DNA from: CAYFXA01 sp964347135
GTDB lineage: Bacteria > Patescibacteriota > Microgenomatia > PFEM01 > JAHIFH01
Length of the DNA stretch: 63,970 nucleotides
NCBI GenBank assembly: GCA_964347135.1
Contig: CAYFXA010000003.1
Location: forward strand, 1 to 63,970
Reading direction: 5' to 3'
Positions 8,930 to 17,738 of this stretch are shown piece after piece (position 1 is the stretch's first letter; the number at the start of each line of letters is the position of its first letter). The notes under the pieces were generated by a model. It saw only the letters and a list, made by a program, of their open reading frames with translations, made no database searches and was not told the origin of the DNA. The translations under genes and the position numbers were made by a program.

Positions 8930-11317
8930 ATGGCGGTACCGAGGACAGGCACCATTTATACCGCCAAGAAACTTCGGTTCAAGCGTTTATCTGCCTCGGG
9001 TTTTTTTGGCAAGATCAAAAAACCAAAAAACTTCTTTGGTTGGTTCGGTTTCATCCTTGAAATTGTTGGTCGTCCTTTCTTTTGGTTGCTTCTAACTTTT
9101 GCTTATCTTCTTTTTCTCCTTATTTCTTCAATTGGTCAACTTGTTTTTTCACTGATTAAGCAGATTGCCAAACTTCCTTATCAAGTCAAACCTTTTATCA
9201 AAACTCTCAACCAGTATCTTTCTAAATTAAAAGTCGCTCTTAAACCACCAAAAATCCGTTTACCAAAAATCAAACTACCCCGTCTCTATCTACCAAAGCC
9301 ATCGAAAAAATGGCTTGTTTTCTTCTTCGCTGCCACTTTCCTTTTCATCATGGCCGTTCTCTTTTTTGTTTATATTCTTAAAGACCTCCCCCATCCTGAA
9401 CGGCTCATCACTCGAGAACAAATCGTTTCCACTAAAATCTACGACCGTCACGGTAATCTTCTTTACAAAATCTATCGGAGTCAAAACCGAACCTTGGTTC
9501 CTTTAAGCGAAATTCCTCTTTCCCTAATTCAAGCAACGATTGCGATTGAGGACGCTGAATTTTATCGCCATTATGGCTTTTCTCCTAAGGGAATTGTTCG
9601 CTCTTTTCTTGCCAACCTTCGCTCAAAAAAGCTTTACGGAGGCTCAACCATTACCCAACAGTTGGTTAAAAATGCCCTTCTCACCCCAGAAAGAACCCTA
9701 AGACGAAAGGTAAAAGAAATCGTTCTTTCTCTTTGGGTAGAAGCTAAATTTTCTAAGGATGAAATTCTTCAAATGTATTTTAACGAAGTCGGCTACGGTG
9801 GAGCAGCCTATGGTGCCGAAGAAGCAGCTCAAATGTACTTTGGTAAATCGGTTAAAGAGCTTGATATTGCCGAATCAGCCCTGTTAGCAGGCTTACCTGC
9901 TTCACCAACGACTTTCTCCCCTTTTGGTGCTCACCCGGAAATGGCTAAATCTCGCCAACTAATTGTTCTTAAAAGAATGAAACAAGAGGGTTTTATTACT
10001 AAAGAAGAATATGAACAAGCTCGGGAACAAGAATTAAAATTCGCTCCCCAAAAAACCGATATCAAAGCCCCTCATTTTGTTATGTATGTTAAAGAGTTAT
10101 TGGTGGAAGAATACGGTTTGAGACAAGTTGAAGAAGGTGGTTTAGAAGTAACTACTTCACTTGATTTAGAGATTCAGAATAAAACCCAAGAATTAGTTAG
10201 CAATGAAGTAAAAAAGCTTTGGCGGCTCCACATTACCAATGGCGCGGCTTTGGTAACCAATCCCCAGAATGGAGAAATTTTAGCCATGGTTGGCTCCCGC
10301 GATTATTTCGATTTAGAAAATGATGGGAACGTCAATGTGACTCTTAGACCTCGACAACCAGGTTCATCCATCAAGCCAGTCAATTATTCTATTGCTTTGG
10401 AAAATGGCTTCACTCCAGCAACAATTATTCCCGACACTCCCATTACTTATCAAACACCAGGCCAACCTCCTTACTCACCCAAAAATTATGACAACCGCTT
10501 CCATGGTAATATTCCTCTCCGGGTTGCTCTTGCTTCTTCCTATAATGTTCCAGCGGTTAAAGTCCTTTCCGCCTTTGGCGTTGATAGAATGGTAAAACGA
10601 GGACAGGAAATGGGAATCACCACTTGGGAAAACCCCTCAAGATTTGGCCTTTCTTTAACTCTGGGTGGGGGCGAGGTAAAAATGGTTGATATGGCAGTTG
10701 TTTACGGCACTCTTGTTAATATGGGCATGCGAGTTGATCTTCAGCCTATTCTCAAAGTCAAGAACTATAAAGGAGAGGTTCTCAAGCAAGATTTAAGACG
10801 ACAAGATACTGAAACCAAAAGAGTTTTTTCTCCCCAAATTGCCTATCTTCTCACCAGTATTCTCTCGGACGAGGCTGCTCGAACACCCGCTTTTGGGGCT
10901 AATTCAATCCTCAATATTCCTGACCATTCCCATGTGGCTGTTAAAACCGGCACCACCCAAAATATGAGGGACAACTGGACAATTGGTTTCACCCAAGACT
11001 ATCTCGTCGCCGTCTGGGTAGGCAACAACGACAACACCCCGATGAGCTATGTTGCTTCAGGCATCACCGGTGCTTCACCTATTTGGAACCAAATCATGAC
11101 CCACCTCCTCAAAGACATCCCTGACAAAGAATTCCCCAAACCAGAAGAATTAAAACAAGTAGAAATCTGCTCCTTAACCGGCACCCTTCCCTGCGAAGGC
11201 TGCGGCGGCAAGCAAGAATTTTTCCTTCCCGGCACAGAACCCAAAGTCCACTGTCATCCAGAAAAAATAAAAGAAATTAGAGAGAGAAAAGAAAAGCCTA
11301 CCCTTGACTCCCAATGA
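8930..11317 (+). CDS. Class A penicillin-binding protein with N-terminal membrane extension
   Basis: A 795-residue paralogue of the upstream protein with the same order of motifs: AIEDAEFYRHYG and GGSTITQQLVK in the glycosyltransferase, SSIK, SSYN and KTGTT in the transpeptidase. It differs by about 100 extra N-terminal residues holding a hydrophobic hairpin (about 40-85) and a basic Lys/Pro segment (about 100-127) before the usual anchor (about 128-150). The C-terminal tail has a CSLTGTLPCEGC cysteine cluster. The pair looks like a tandem duplication followed by divergence. A TAAAAT box 12 bp before the ATG might give internal transcription. Confidence 0.92.
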   Translation: MAVPRTGTIYTAKKLRFKRLSASGFFGKIKKPKNFFGWFGFILEIVGRPFFWLLLTFAYLLFLLISSIGQLVFSLIKQIAKLPYQVKPFIKTLNQYLSKLKVALKPPKIRLPKIKLPRLYLPKPSKKWLVFFFAATFLFIMAVLFFVYILKDLPHPERLITREQIVSTKIYDRHGNLLYKIYRSQNRTLVPLSEIPLSLIQATIAIEDAEFYRHYGFSPKGIVRSFLANLRSKKLYGGSTITQQLVKNALLTPERTLRRKVKEIVLSLWVEAKFSKDEILQMYFNEVGYGGAAYGAEEAAQMYFGKSVKELDIAESALLAGLPASPTTFSPFGAHPEMAKSRQLIVLKRMKQEGFITKEEYEQAREQELKFAPQKTDIKAPHFVMYVKELLVEEYGLRQVEEGGLEVTTSLDLEIQNKTQELVSNEVKKLWRLHITNGAALVTNPQNGEILAMVGSRDYFDLENDGNVNVTLRPRQPGSSIKPVNYSIALENGFTPATIIPDTPITYQTPGQPPYSPKNYDNRFHGNIPLRVALASSYNVPAVKVLSAFGVDRMVKRGQEMGITTWENPSRFGLSLTLGGGEVKMVDMAVVYGTLVNMGMRVDLQPILKVKNYKGEVLKQDLRRQDTETKRVFSPQIAYLLTSILSDEAARTPAFGANSILNIPDHSHVAVKTGTTQNMRDNWTIGFTQDYLVAVWVGNNDNTPMSYVASGITGASPIWNQIMTHLLKDIPDKEFPKPEELKQVEICSLTGTLPCEGCGGKQEFFLPGTEPKVHCHPEKIKEIRERKEKPTLDSQ

Positions 11318-11334
11318 TTCTTTTATGTTAAGAT
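11304..11334 (+). promoter_or_regulatory. Candidate leaderless promoter
   Basis: TTGACT (11304-11309), a 19 bp spacer and TAAGAT (11329-11334), then exactly 7 nt to the GTG at 11342. The -35 box lies inside the 3' end of the PBP gene. The GATTTG hexamer just before the start codon matches the one in front of the pilin gene at 49410. Confidence 0.5.
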
Positions 11335-11341
11335 TGATTTG

Positions 11342-12196
11342 GTGAAGAAACCGAAACTTAGTGCATCCAAAGTCGCCTTAATTGCTTTGGTTGTCTCCAC
11401 TTTTTTTGCTGTCTTTATCAAAAAAGGGGCGGGTCCGGATGATGCGACAAAAGCCCTTTTTGGAGCCACAACTTTCCTCTTCGGAATCTTTCTCGCCTTT
11501 TCAATCGCTGACAGTCGCTCGAGATTTAATAAAATAACCACCGCTCTTGAGTTGAATAGGGCTGTCTACCTCAACCTTTACCAATTCTCTGGCATTTTGG
11601 GATCAAAAACGCAAAAGGAAGTCCAAAAATTAATTGACAACCTTTTAATCGACACTCTGGACTATTTTTTGGTTGACTATAAACATTCCAGTAAATCTTT
11701 TCTCAAACTCTTCAAATACGTCATTAATCTTAAGCCTGAAGCCAAAAATGAACAAAGTGCCCACCTCTCGATGGTGAAGATTTTAATTGAAACTACAAAG
11801 AGTAGAAAACAGGTCGAGGCTTTGGTGAGAAGGTCAATGTTGAAATTTGAATGGGTCATCCTCTTCACCCTTTTAACTATAATTTTGTTCTGCCTTTTTT
11901 CTTTGAATAATGGCACTTTGATTTCCACAATTACCACCACCCTCCTTTCAACAGCAGCGATAACTTTAGTTTTTGTTCTCAGAGATCTTGATAATTTGCG
12001 CTGGAAAGAAGAATACGGAATCTGGGACCCGATTGGAGATTTATTCCGCGAGCTAGATCTCTTACCCTATTATCCTAAGACTGTTTTAGATATAGGCAGG
12101 ATCAGATTGAAAAAGGGCCAAAAGGTAAGAATTGCCGAATACCCCAATCCCTATCCCGACATGACAGGGAAAAAAGTCAAAACCGTCGAGGTTTGA
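11342..12196 (+). CDS. Membrane protein of unknown function, DUF4239-like
   Basis: A 284-residue protein with hydrophobic segments near residues 10-25, 34-54, 165-185 and 190-210 and a soluble C-terminus rich in Tyr/Pro/Lys. The paired helices separated by a helical soluble loop vaguely resemble DUF4239/bestrophin-like proteins, but I do not recognise a defining motif. I start it at GTG 11342 because a -10 box lies 7 nt upstream; a TTG one codon earlier is also possible. It converges on the serine hydrolase gene, 3 bp away. Confidence 0.6.
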   Translation: MKKPKLSASKVALIALVVSTFFAVFIKKGAGPDDATKALFGATTFLFGIFLAFSIADSRSRFNKITTALELNRAVYLNLYQFSGILGSKTQKEVQKLIDNLLIDTLDYFLVDYKHSSKSFLKLFKYVINLKPEAKNEQSAHLSMVKILIETTKSRKQVEALVRRSMLKFEWVILFTLLTIILFCLFSLNNGTLISTITTTLLSTAAITLVFVLRDLDNLRWKEEYGIWDPIGDLFRELDLLPYYPKTVLDIGRIRLKKGQKVRIAEYPNPYPDMTGKKVKTVEV

Positions 12197-12199
12197 ATT

Positions 12200-13114
12200 T
12201 TACTCATTCTCAATCTCAAAATCCCACACTGCCTGGGCAATCTGGGGAACCACTTCCAAAGCCTCCTTCTCCCGGGCATCCTTGGTCATAATTACCAAGA
12301 CAAAAGGTTCTTCAGCAAAAATAATGCCTGCATCAGAATAAACTCCATCTAAAGTGCCAATTTTGTGCGCCACTCGAATCCCTTCAGGCACACCCTGGGG
12401 GAGGCGGTCTTCAAAATTAGTTTTGGTCAAAAAACGAAGTAACTCATCACAATGTTCCTGATTAATCAGTTCTCCTTTATAAAGCTTTCTAAAGAGTTCA
12501 CCCACCTCCTCTGGGGTCATTTGCTCAACCAAAATTTCTCCAACTAATTGACGCATCACTTTAAAAGCAGTGTTATCTGAATAATGAGCCATGTACTCAA
12601 TTAACTGGCGATAACTATATTTGGTTCCTGCTGATTTAGAGTAAAGAATTCCCGCCCCTTGAACCTTGTCTGCTTCTTTAAGCGCGTATTCTGTTTCTAA
12701 ATCTAGTTTGTCTTGTTCAGCTTGCTGATAGGCAGCTATCATCACTGGCAATTTATTTAAAGAAGCAGCAGGAAAAACTTTCTTTTCATTTAAACCATAA
12801 TCCTTTCCATCTTCAAGCCGGTAAACATAAACTCCATAGGTGCCAGAAAGATCCTGAGTCAATGCCTTAATCTGCTCTACAACTGGATCGGGATCAAAAT
12901 ATTTCTCAGGCAAACGGGAAATAATTCTTGGAGCCGTAATTCTTTCCCAAATCTTTGGGACTTCTGCCTGAAGATAAAAAAGCGTGCTTGCTAAAACGGT
13001 AATCACAAACAAAGCAATAACTGCCTTTCGGCCATCTCCACGCCTATCCTTTTTTTCCCTTTTTTTTACTGGCTTGACGCCGGGAAAGTGTTGTTGTTCA
13101 GCCTTTAAAACCAT
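12200..13114 (-). CDS. Membrane-anchored serine hydrolase, class A beta-lactamase fold
   Basis: A 304-residue protein with a basic cytoplasmic N-terminus, a transmembrane segment (about 31-50) and an extracellular penicillin-recognising domain. The active-site motifs are SLNK (S118, K121), SDN (S179-N181) and KIGT (K251), the last replacing the usual KTG. I see no clear omega-loop glutamate of the kind true class A beta-lactamases use for deacylation. It may therefore be a D,D-peptidase or other peptidoglycan-interacting hydrolase rather than an antibiotic resistance enzyme. It starts 1 bp after the stop of the Mth938-like gene. Confidence 0.82.
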   Translation of the reverse strand: MVLKAEQQHFPGVKPVKKREKKDRRGDGRKAVIALFVITVLASTLFYLQAEVPKIWERITAPRIISRLPEKYFDPDPVVEQIKALTQDLSGTYGVYVYRLEDGKDYGLNEKKVFPAASLNKLPVMIAAYQQAEQDKLDLETEYALKEADKVQGAGILYSKSAGTKYSYRQLIEYMAHYSDNTAFKVMRQLVGEILVEQMTPEEVGELFRKLYKGELINQEHCDELLRFLTKTNFEDRLPQGVPEGIRVAHKIGTLDGVYSDAGIIFAEEPFVLVIMTKDAREKEALEVVPQIAQAVWDFEIENE

Positions 13115-13115
13115 G

Positions 13116-13478
13116 TCAACAAGTAGTGTGAATTAGAACATTAACTCGTTTGCCTTGCTTAACCAAATCATTGTAACGCTTAACCACTTTAGGAGTAAGA
13201 ACGGTTTGCAATTCGATTTCTTTTTCTTTTAGATTATCCTTAAAATCATCATCAATTCTAACAAGCCCACTCCAACCCGTGGCAATAAGAATCACCTCGG
13301 GATTACCAGAAATCAACTTTTCCTTTTCCCAATCCCCGATTCGGTGAGTCGTGCCAAAAAGCTCGTGTAACTTATCACTTTTTCTTTCAATTACCTCATT
13401 ACCAACAATCAAAACCTGATGATAATCTCTGTCATCAACCTTGACTTTCCCCCAAGAAACTTTATCTATTTTAGGCAT
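13116..13478 (-). CDS. Mth938-like domain protein
   Basis: A 120-residue single-domain protein matching the Mth938/NDUFAF3-like fold: PEVILIATGWSG in the middle, the LTPKVVKRYNDL helix and the HTTC C-terminus are characteristic. Bacterial members have no settled function; the eukaryotic relative assists complex I assembly. It is the first gene of a two-gene unit with the serine hydrolase and diverges from the primase-like gene at 13546. Confidence 0.8.
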   Translation of the reverse strand: MPKIDKVSWGKVKVDDRDYHQVLIVGNEVIERKSDKLHELFGTTHRIGDWEKEKLISGNPEVILIATGWSGLVRIDDDFKDNLKEKEIELQTVLTPKVVKRYNDLVKQGKRVNVLIHTTC

Positions 13479-13518
13479 AAAAATAGACCTATATCTTTAA
13501 CTTTAAACCTAATTTAAG

Positions 13519-13524
13519 TATAAT
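13519..13524 (+). promoter_or_regulatory. -10 element of the primase-like gene
   Basis: A perfect TATAAT at 13519-13524, 21 nt before the ATG at 13546, leaves a leader of about 15 nt. No convincing -35 box or Shine-Dalgarno sequence is seen. Confidence 0.4.
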
Positions 13525-13545
13525 ATATTCACCAAAAGAAATAAA

Positions 13546-14322
13546 ATGATAGTAGAAAGACCGAAAAAAAAGGTTGAATATTTAAAAAGAAAATTCTTCA
13601 CAACAGAAGACTTGCTTGAACAAGAAGAGCCTGACGAAATCGCCCAAAGATTCTATATCGAAGAATTTCAAATTGAGCCTTTAATTTCCTTTTTCGAATT
13701 CCGATCGGATGAACGTCCCCGAGTAACTTTAGGCTATGGGGGTGGCTCAAATATTAATTTTTATCCTATCAGATACGAAAATTGGGAAGATCTCCACACC
13801 AAATTGAAAATGCACGGGGCTCAACACGTTTACTATGAAAAAAGATTTATTCGTTCGATCGAAGAAGATGAAGTTACTTCTGAAGACGATCTTCTGGCAT
13901 TATCATTAGCCCATGAAATTGTTTTTGATTTAGATCCAGAAAATTATGATTGTCAAAATTGTGGGCCAGCAGTTGACCGTGATTTAGAAACTTTTTGCCC
14001 AGATTGTTTTGTAAACTCATTAAATGACACAATAAAACTTTTTGAATTCTTGGAGAAATTGAAATTCAATAACATCATTCCCGTAAGCACGGGAAGAGGG
14101 TTTCATGTTCACGTTCAAGATGAAAGTACTCTTTCTTGGAGCAAAGAACAAAGAGCAGCCCTAGTATCCCAGGTTCAAGAAAAAGGAATAGCAATAGACC
14201 CTCATGTTACTGTTGAAATGTATCTCATGAGAATGCCCTACTCTTTACACGGAGGAGTAAACAAGCAAGTTGTGCCCCTTACTTTATCTGAGCTTAAATC
14301 TCTTTCTCAACAGGACAAGTAG
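13546..14322 (+). CDS. Archaeo-eukaryotic primase small-subunit-like protein
   Basis: A 258-residue protein that carries the catalytic signature of the PriS/AEP superfamily: FDLD (D128, D130) for the metal-binding DxD, STGRGFHVHV (181-190) for the nucleotide-binding SGxRGxHxH motif, and IDPHVTVEMYLMRMPYSLHG (217-236), which parallels the archaeal third carboxylate (D218) plus RxPxSLHG. Four cysteines (C136, C139, C151, C154) could form the PriS zinc knuckle. It is shorter than archaeal PriS (about 330-400 residues). The cell also has bacterial dnaG, so replication priming is probably not its job; repair or primase-polymerase roles are inference. Its 3' end overlaps the convergent gene by 29 bp. 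Confidence 0.8.
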   Translation: MIVERPKKKVEYLKRKFFTTEDLLEQEEPDEIAQRFYIEEFQIEPLISFFEFRSDERPRVTLGYGGGSNINFYPIRYENWEDLHTKLKMHGAQHVYYEKRFIRSIEEDEVTSEDDLLALSLAHEIVFDLDPENYDCQNCGPAVDRDLETFCPDCFVNSLNDTIKLFEFLEKLKFNNIIPVSTGRGFHVHVQDESTLSWSKEQRAALVSQVQEKGIAIDPHVTVEMYLMRMPYSLHGGVNKQVVPLTLSELKSLSQQDK

Positions 14323-14917
14323 CTACACAAGTAATTCCACATCCTTTACCCAAAATTTTCCTTCTCTCTTTACACTTCCAACGATTAAACCTTCTGTTAA
14401 TCGCTTTGGTAGGGCAATTTGTTTTACAAATGCCACATTGATTACAAAGTTCTTTTTTAAAAGGAGTATCGTGCTTAAACAAGCAATTAGTCAAAACCAC
14501 GCCAATCACTGTTCCAGGTCCCAGTTTAGGATGAAGCAACATTTGATTCTGACCGATACTGCCTAAACCTGCCAAAACAGCTAATTGCCGAAAAGAAATC
14601 ACTCCCACCAAACTCTTTCTATTATATAAATTCTCGGAGATACCCATTCCCCCAAAACCTTTTTTTTCTAAAAAATTAATCAACTTTTTATTAGTCTTAC
14701 TGAGATGATTGTTAAGACTAACAATATACCAAGGGCCATATTGATCTCTTAATTTTTTGAGTTTAAAAAGATAAACAATGGCGGTTTTTGTTTCTGGGAA
14801 GATATTTTTCGGAGTCGAGCCACCAGGGATTTTTTTATATTTTACAACATCCGCAAAGCCAACATCATCCATTCCCAATTTCCTTAAAAAATTTACCATT
14901 TCCTGTCTTAGGCTCAT
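14294..14917 (-). CDS. 4Fe-4S double-cluster protein, QueG/ferredoxin-like
   Basis: A 207-residue protein. The N-terminal 100 residues resemble the cobalamin-reductase-like fold of epoxyqueuosine reductase relatives (FPETKTAIVYLF, GLGSIGQNQMLLHPKLGP). Then comes CNQCGICKTNCPTKAI, a canonical 4Fe-4S motif, and a second set, CxxxC...CxxxCP, near the C-terminus. It is shorter than true QueG (about 350 residues) and lacks its catalytic region, so an electron carrier or reductive-activation role is more likely. It is preceded 8 bp upstream by the radical SAM gene, hence probably one operon. Confidence 0.78.
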   Translation of the reverse strand: MSLRQEMVNFLRKLGMDDVGFADVVKYKKIPGGSTPKNIFPETKTAIVYLFKLKKLRDQYGPWYIVSLNNHLSKTNKKLINFLEKKGFGGMGISENLYNRKSLVGVISFRQLAVLAGLGSIGQNQMLLHPKLGPGTVIGVVLTNCLFKHDTPFKKELCNQCGICKTNCPTKAINRRFNRWKCKERRKILGKGCGITCVATCPVEKEI

Positions 14918-14925
14918 AAAAGCTC

Positions 14926-15771
14926 CTATTTAAACTTGGCTGAATGGCCAACGGCGAAATAGATTGTTACTGGTATTTTGTCTTTCTTAGATAATTTTCT
15001 TATCTTTTTTGCCGCCTGGGTGTAAAACTCATCAAATTTCTTTTTATCAAACATAGTCCGGTGCATTTTCAAAAATAATTTGGGGTAGTGCTTTCTCAGG
15101 ACATCCGCTACGCCTGTCCAATTCCCGCCAATGGTGTTAAAACTTTCGGTAAAAACGTGGTTGACGCCAACCTTTTTAAATTCTTTAAAAAGTGCCTCTG
15201 GATTGGTAAAAATTGGCCAATAAGGACCCATCATCGCCAAAACAGTTATCCCTTCATCTGTCAATTTTTTCATTGCCCGCAAGCGACTTTTTACTGTCGG
15301 AGAGGCTGGTTCAACTAGCTTTTTCCATTTTTCATCAAGGGTAGTAATAGTAAAATTGACATCCACTTTTTTAAGTTGCTTCAGTAAGTCAATGTCTCTG
15401 AGAACCATGTCAGATTTAGTCATGATGCTTATTGGGCTCTGATAGTTCACTAGAACTCTCAATATTGCTTCTGTGAGTCTATATTTCCTTTCAAGCGGCT
15501 GATAGGGATCAGTAACGGTGCTAATATAAATTCTTTGCCCTTTATACTTTGGCGAACGCAATTGTTTTTCAAGAACTTGAACGATGTTCATTTTGACATC
15601 AACAAAAGTGCCCCATTCTTCAGTATGACCTGTAAATCGTTTCATAAAACGGGCGTAACAATAACGACAGCCATGTCCACAGCCAATATAGGGATTGATA
15701 CAAAAACCACCACCAGGAAATCCACATTTACCAATGGCAGATTTACAAAGAATTTCCTGAACTTTTATCAT
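14926..15771 (-). CDS. Radical SAM protein, SPL/Rv2578c-type
   Basis: The family start MIKVQEILCKSAIG is followed by CGHGCRYCYA, the CxxxCxxC cluster that binds 4Fe-4S and S-adenosylmethionine. The rest keeps the pattern of the spore-photoproduct-lyase-like family (STVTDPYQPLERKYRLT, ITIMTKSDMVLRD-like segments). Its substrate is unknown. I place the start at 15771 rather than an in-frame ATG at 15813 because a TAATAT -10 box lies exactly 7 nt upstream of it, as in other leaderless genes of this window, and homology begins there. Confidence 0.85.
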   Translation of the reverse strand: MIKVQEILCKSAIGKCGFPGGGFCINPYIGCGHGCRYCYARFMKRFTGHTEEWGTFVDVKMNIVQVLEKQLRSPKYKGQRIYISTVTDPYQPLERKYRLTEAILRVLVNYQSPISIMTKSDMVLRDIDLLKQLKKVDVNFTITTLDEKWKKLVEPASPTVKSRLRAMKKLTDEGITVLAMMGPYWPIFTNPEALFKEFKKVGVNHVFTESFNTIGGNWTGVADVLRKHYPKLFLKMHRTMFDKKKFDEFYTQAAKKIRKLSKKDKIPVTIYFAVGHSAKFK

Positions 15772-15864
15772 TAAAAATATATTAACATATTTTCGGGTTT
15801 TGTTCAGGAGCAACTTTAAGAGGTTTTTTAAGGAAATTTCGGGTAACAGAAGTGAACAAAACGC

Positions 15865-16848
15865 TTACTTTTTCCAATGATAATTGAGTTTTTTATTAAG
15901 CCAAAAATCAATCTCCTTTTCCTTGATTAACCCTGCTTTGGCACCAAATTGAGTCACAGCCGATGCGCCATTAGAAACGCCAAGCCTCAATGCTTTTTCC
16001 AATTTCCAACCCTTTGCCAAACCGGCAATCAAACCTGCGCCAAAACCGTCACCCGCCCCAGTTGCTTCAACCGTTTTCATTTTAAAACCATCAATAATTA
16101 ATTTTCCTTTTTGGGGAACACAAACATGAGCCCCTTTTGCTCCCTCAGTAACAACAACCATTACTTTGGGTAGGGCCTTACCAATTTTGTTAAAAACTTT
16201 ATCATCAACAATCGTCATTCCCAAAAGCTTGGCTGCTTCTTCACGATTAACAATAAAAACATCAAACTTTTGAGCAACTTCTAAAAGCTTTTTCCTTTGA
16301 CCCAACTCTTTCCTTCCTGGATTAACGGCAATCTTAATATTGTTTTTCTTGGCGTGTTCAACCAGTTCCTCAACCAAATCCAAATTCCCTTCTAAAGAAG
16401 AAAGATAAAACCAAAAAGCATTAAGTTCTTTGAAATTAATCACGGACTTGTCTAACCGAGTCCCACCTCGGTAAACCAGAATCGTTCTTCCCCCATCAGG
16501 AGCCACCAAAATCGTTGAATAATCGGTCTTTTCGTTTTCAACTTGAACCAAAAACCGGTCATCCACTCCCTCTTTTTTAATTTCCTGGCGAACAATCTTT
16601 CCCGCAAAATCCCAACCACAACGAGCCACCACCGCTGCTTTCAAACCCAAACGAGCAAAACCAACAGCCGTATTTGTTCCTCCCCCACCAGAACAAACCT
16701 CTAAACGCTCCACCTCCGCTTTGACTCCATAAGGAACGGCAATCGCTTTATTAGTAAAAAATTCACCTGATTTAATCACTTTAATATCCGGTGAAGTAAC
16801 AAAAGCATCAAGAACAGCGGAACCAAAAGAAATAGTGTCAAATTTCAT
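15865..16848 (-). CDS. PfkB-family sugar/nucleoside kinase
   Basis: A 327-residue ribokinase-fold kinase. The N-terminal SGGGGTNTAVGFARLG segment is the substrate-binding PfkB signature 1, and EATGAGDGFGAGLIAGL near residue 263 is signature 2 with the catalytic Asp of GAGD. The substrate cannot be read from sequence; because it ends an operon with deoC and a class II aldolase, a pentose, deoxynucleoside or fructose-phosphate substrate is plausible. Its ATG overlaps the aldolase stop (ATGA). Confidence 0.88.
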   Translation of the reverse strand: MKFDTISFGSAVLDAFVTSPDIKVIKSGEFFTNKAIAVPYGVKAEVERLEVCSGGGGTNTAVGFARLGLKAAVVARCGWDFAGKIVRQEIKKEGVDDRFLVQVENEKTDYSTILVAPDGGRTILVYRGGTRLDKSVINFKELNAFWFYLSSLEGNLDLVEELVEHAKKNNIKIAVNPGRKELGQRKKLLEVAQKFDVFIVNREEAAKLLGMTIVDDKVFNKIGKALPKVMVVVTEGAKGAHVCVPQKGKLIIDGFKMKTVEATGAGDGFGAGLIAGLAKGWKLEKALRLGVSNGASAVTQFGAKAGLIKEKEIDFWLNKKLNYHWKK

Positions 16849-17738
16849 GATTGGCTAGTTGAATCTTCTGTTGACGGAGTGGTTGCCTTTTCAGCGCTTC
16901 CGAAAAGTTGAATTTTTTCCTCAACCACTTTTTGAACCGCAGCCACTACCGGCGGCATGATTTTGTAAATCGCCACTTCTTCAGAACCCTTAAGAACATT
17001 TTCTAAAGTCTCTCGGTAAGCAACTCGAAGTTCGGTATTAACATTAATCTTCACCACTTTGCCAACAGCAATCGCTTGTTTAATATCCTCTTCTTGTAAA
17101 CCCGAACCACCGTGCAAAGAAAGAAAACAAGGCAACTTGCTAGCAATTAGCTTTAAACGCTCCAAATCAAGCTTGGGTGGTTGGGAATAAGTTCCATGAA
17201 GATTGCCAATAAAAACCGCGAGAATATCTACTCCAGTCTGGCTAACAAAATCAGCTGCCTTTTCAGGATCAGTATAATTGCCACTGGCTTGAAGGGACTC
17301 GGCGTTTTCTTTATGGGGAGCAGACTCACCTAAAATCTTATCAATTTCCCCTTCGACCAAAATCCTTTTCTCATGGGCCTGGTCAACAATCATTTTGGCA
17401 ATCTTGACATTCTCTTCATAAGGCAAACTGGAACCATCAAAATGAATCAAATCAAAACCCGATTCAATCCCCTCTTGAGCTTCTTCCAAACCCAAAGAAT
17501 GATCAAGGTTAGTTAAAACAGGTAAATCCGTTTCTTTTTTGAAATTCTCGATGATAGAGTCAAAATTTTTGTGGCCGAAGAATTTAATCTCTCCTGGTGA
17601 AGCTTCAATAATCAAAGGCGATTTTAACTCCTTTCCCGCCTGAAGAATGCCTTTAACAATCTCTAAGTCGCCAGCATTAAAAGCCCCTAAGGCATAGCCC
17701 CCACTTTTGGCTAAATTTAAAATATCTTGGGCAGTCAT
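16845..17738 (-). CDS. fba: Class II fructose-bisphosphate aldolase family
   Basis: A 297-residue zinc aldolase. LTNLDHS carries the catalytic Asp and first metal His, EGEID the acidic ligand, GNLHGTY and LHGGSG the other metal and phosphate-binding elements, and INVNTELR the C-terminal phosphate site. It cleaves or condenses fructose 1,6-bisphosphate or a related tagatose phosphate. The Ser/Thr-rich tail after residue 280 is extra. It is coupled by 4 bp overlaps to deoC upstream and pfkB downstream. With gap, pgk and tpiA in the same operon, glycolysis is the natural role. Confidence 0.9.
   Translation of the reverse strand: MTAQDILNLAKSGGYALGAFNAGDLEIVKGILQAGKELKSPLIIEASPGEIKFFGHKNFDSIIENFKKETDLPVLTNLDHSLGLEEAQEGIESGFDLIHFDGSSLPYEENVKIAKMIVDQAHEKRILVEGEIDKILGESAPHKENAESLQASGNYTDPEKAADFVSQTGVDILAVFIGNLHGTYSQPPKLDLERLKLIASKLPCFLSLHGGSGLQEEDIKQAIAVGKVVKINVNTELRVAYRETLENVLKGSEEVAIYKIMPPVVAAVQKVVEEKIQLFGSAEKATTPSTEDSTSQS

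Noticed and set aside
12200..13114. A beta-lactamase resistance gene
   Set aside because: SxxK and SDN are present, but no omega-loop glutamate is evident and KTG is replaced by KIG; a cell-wall peptidase-like role fits better.
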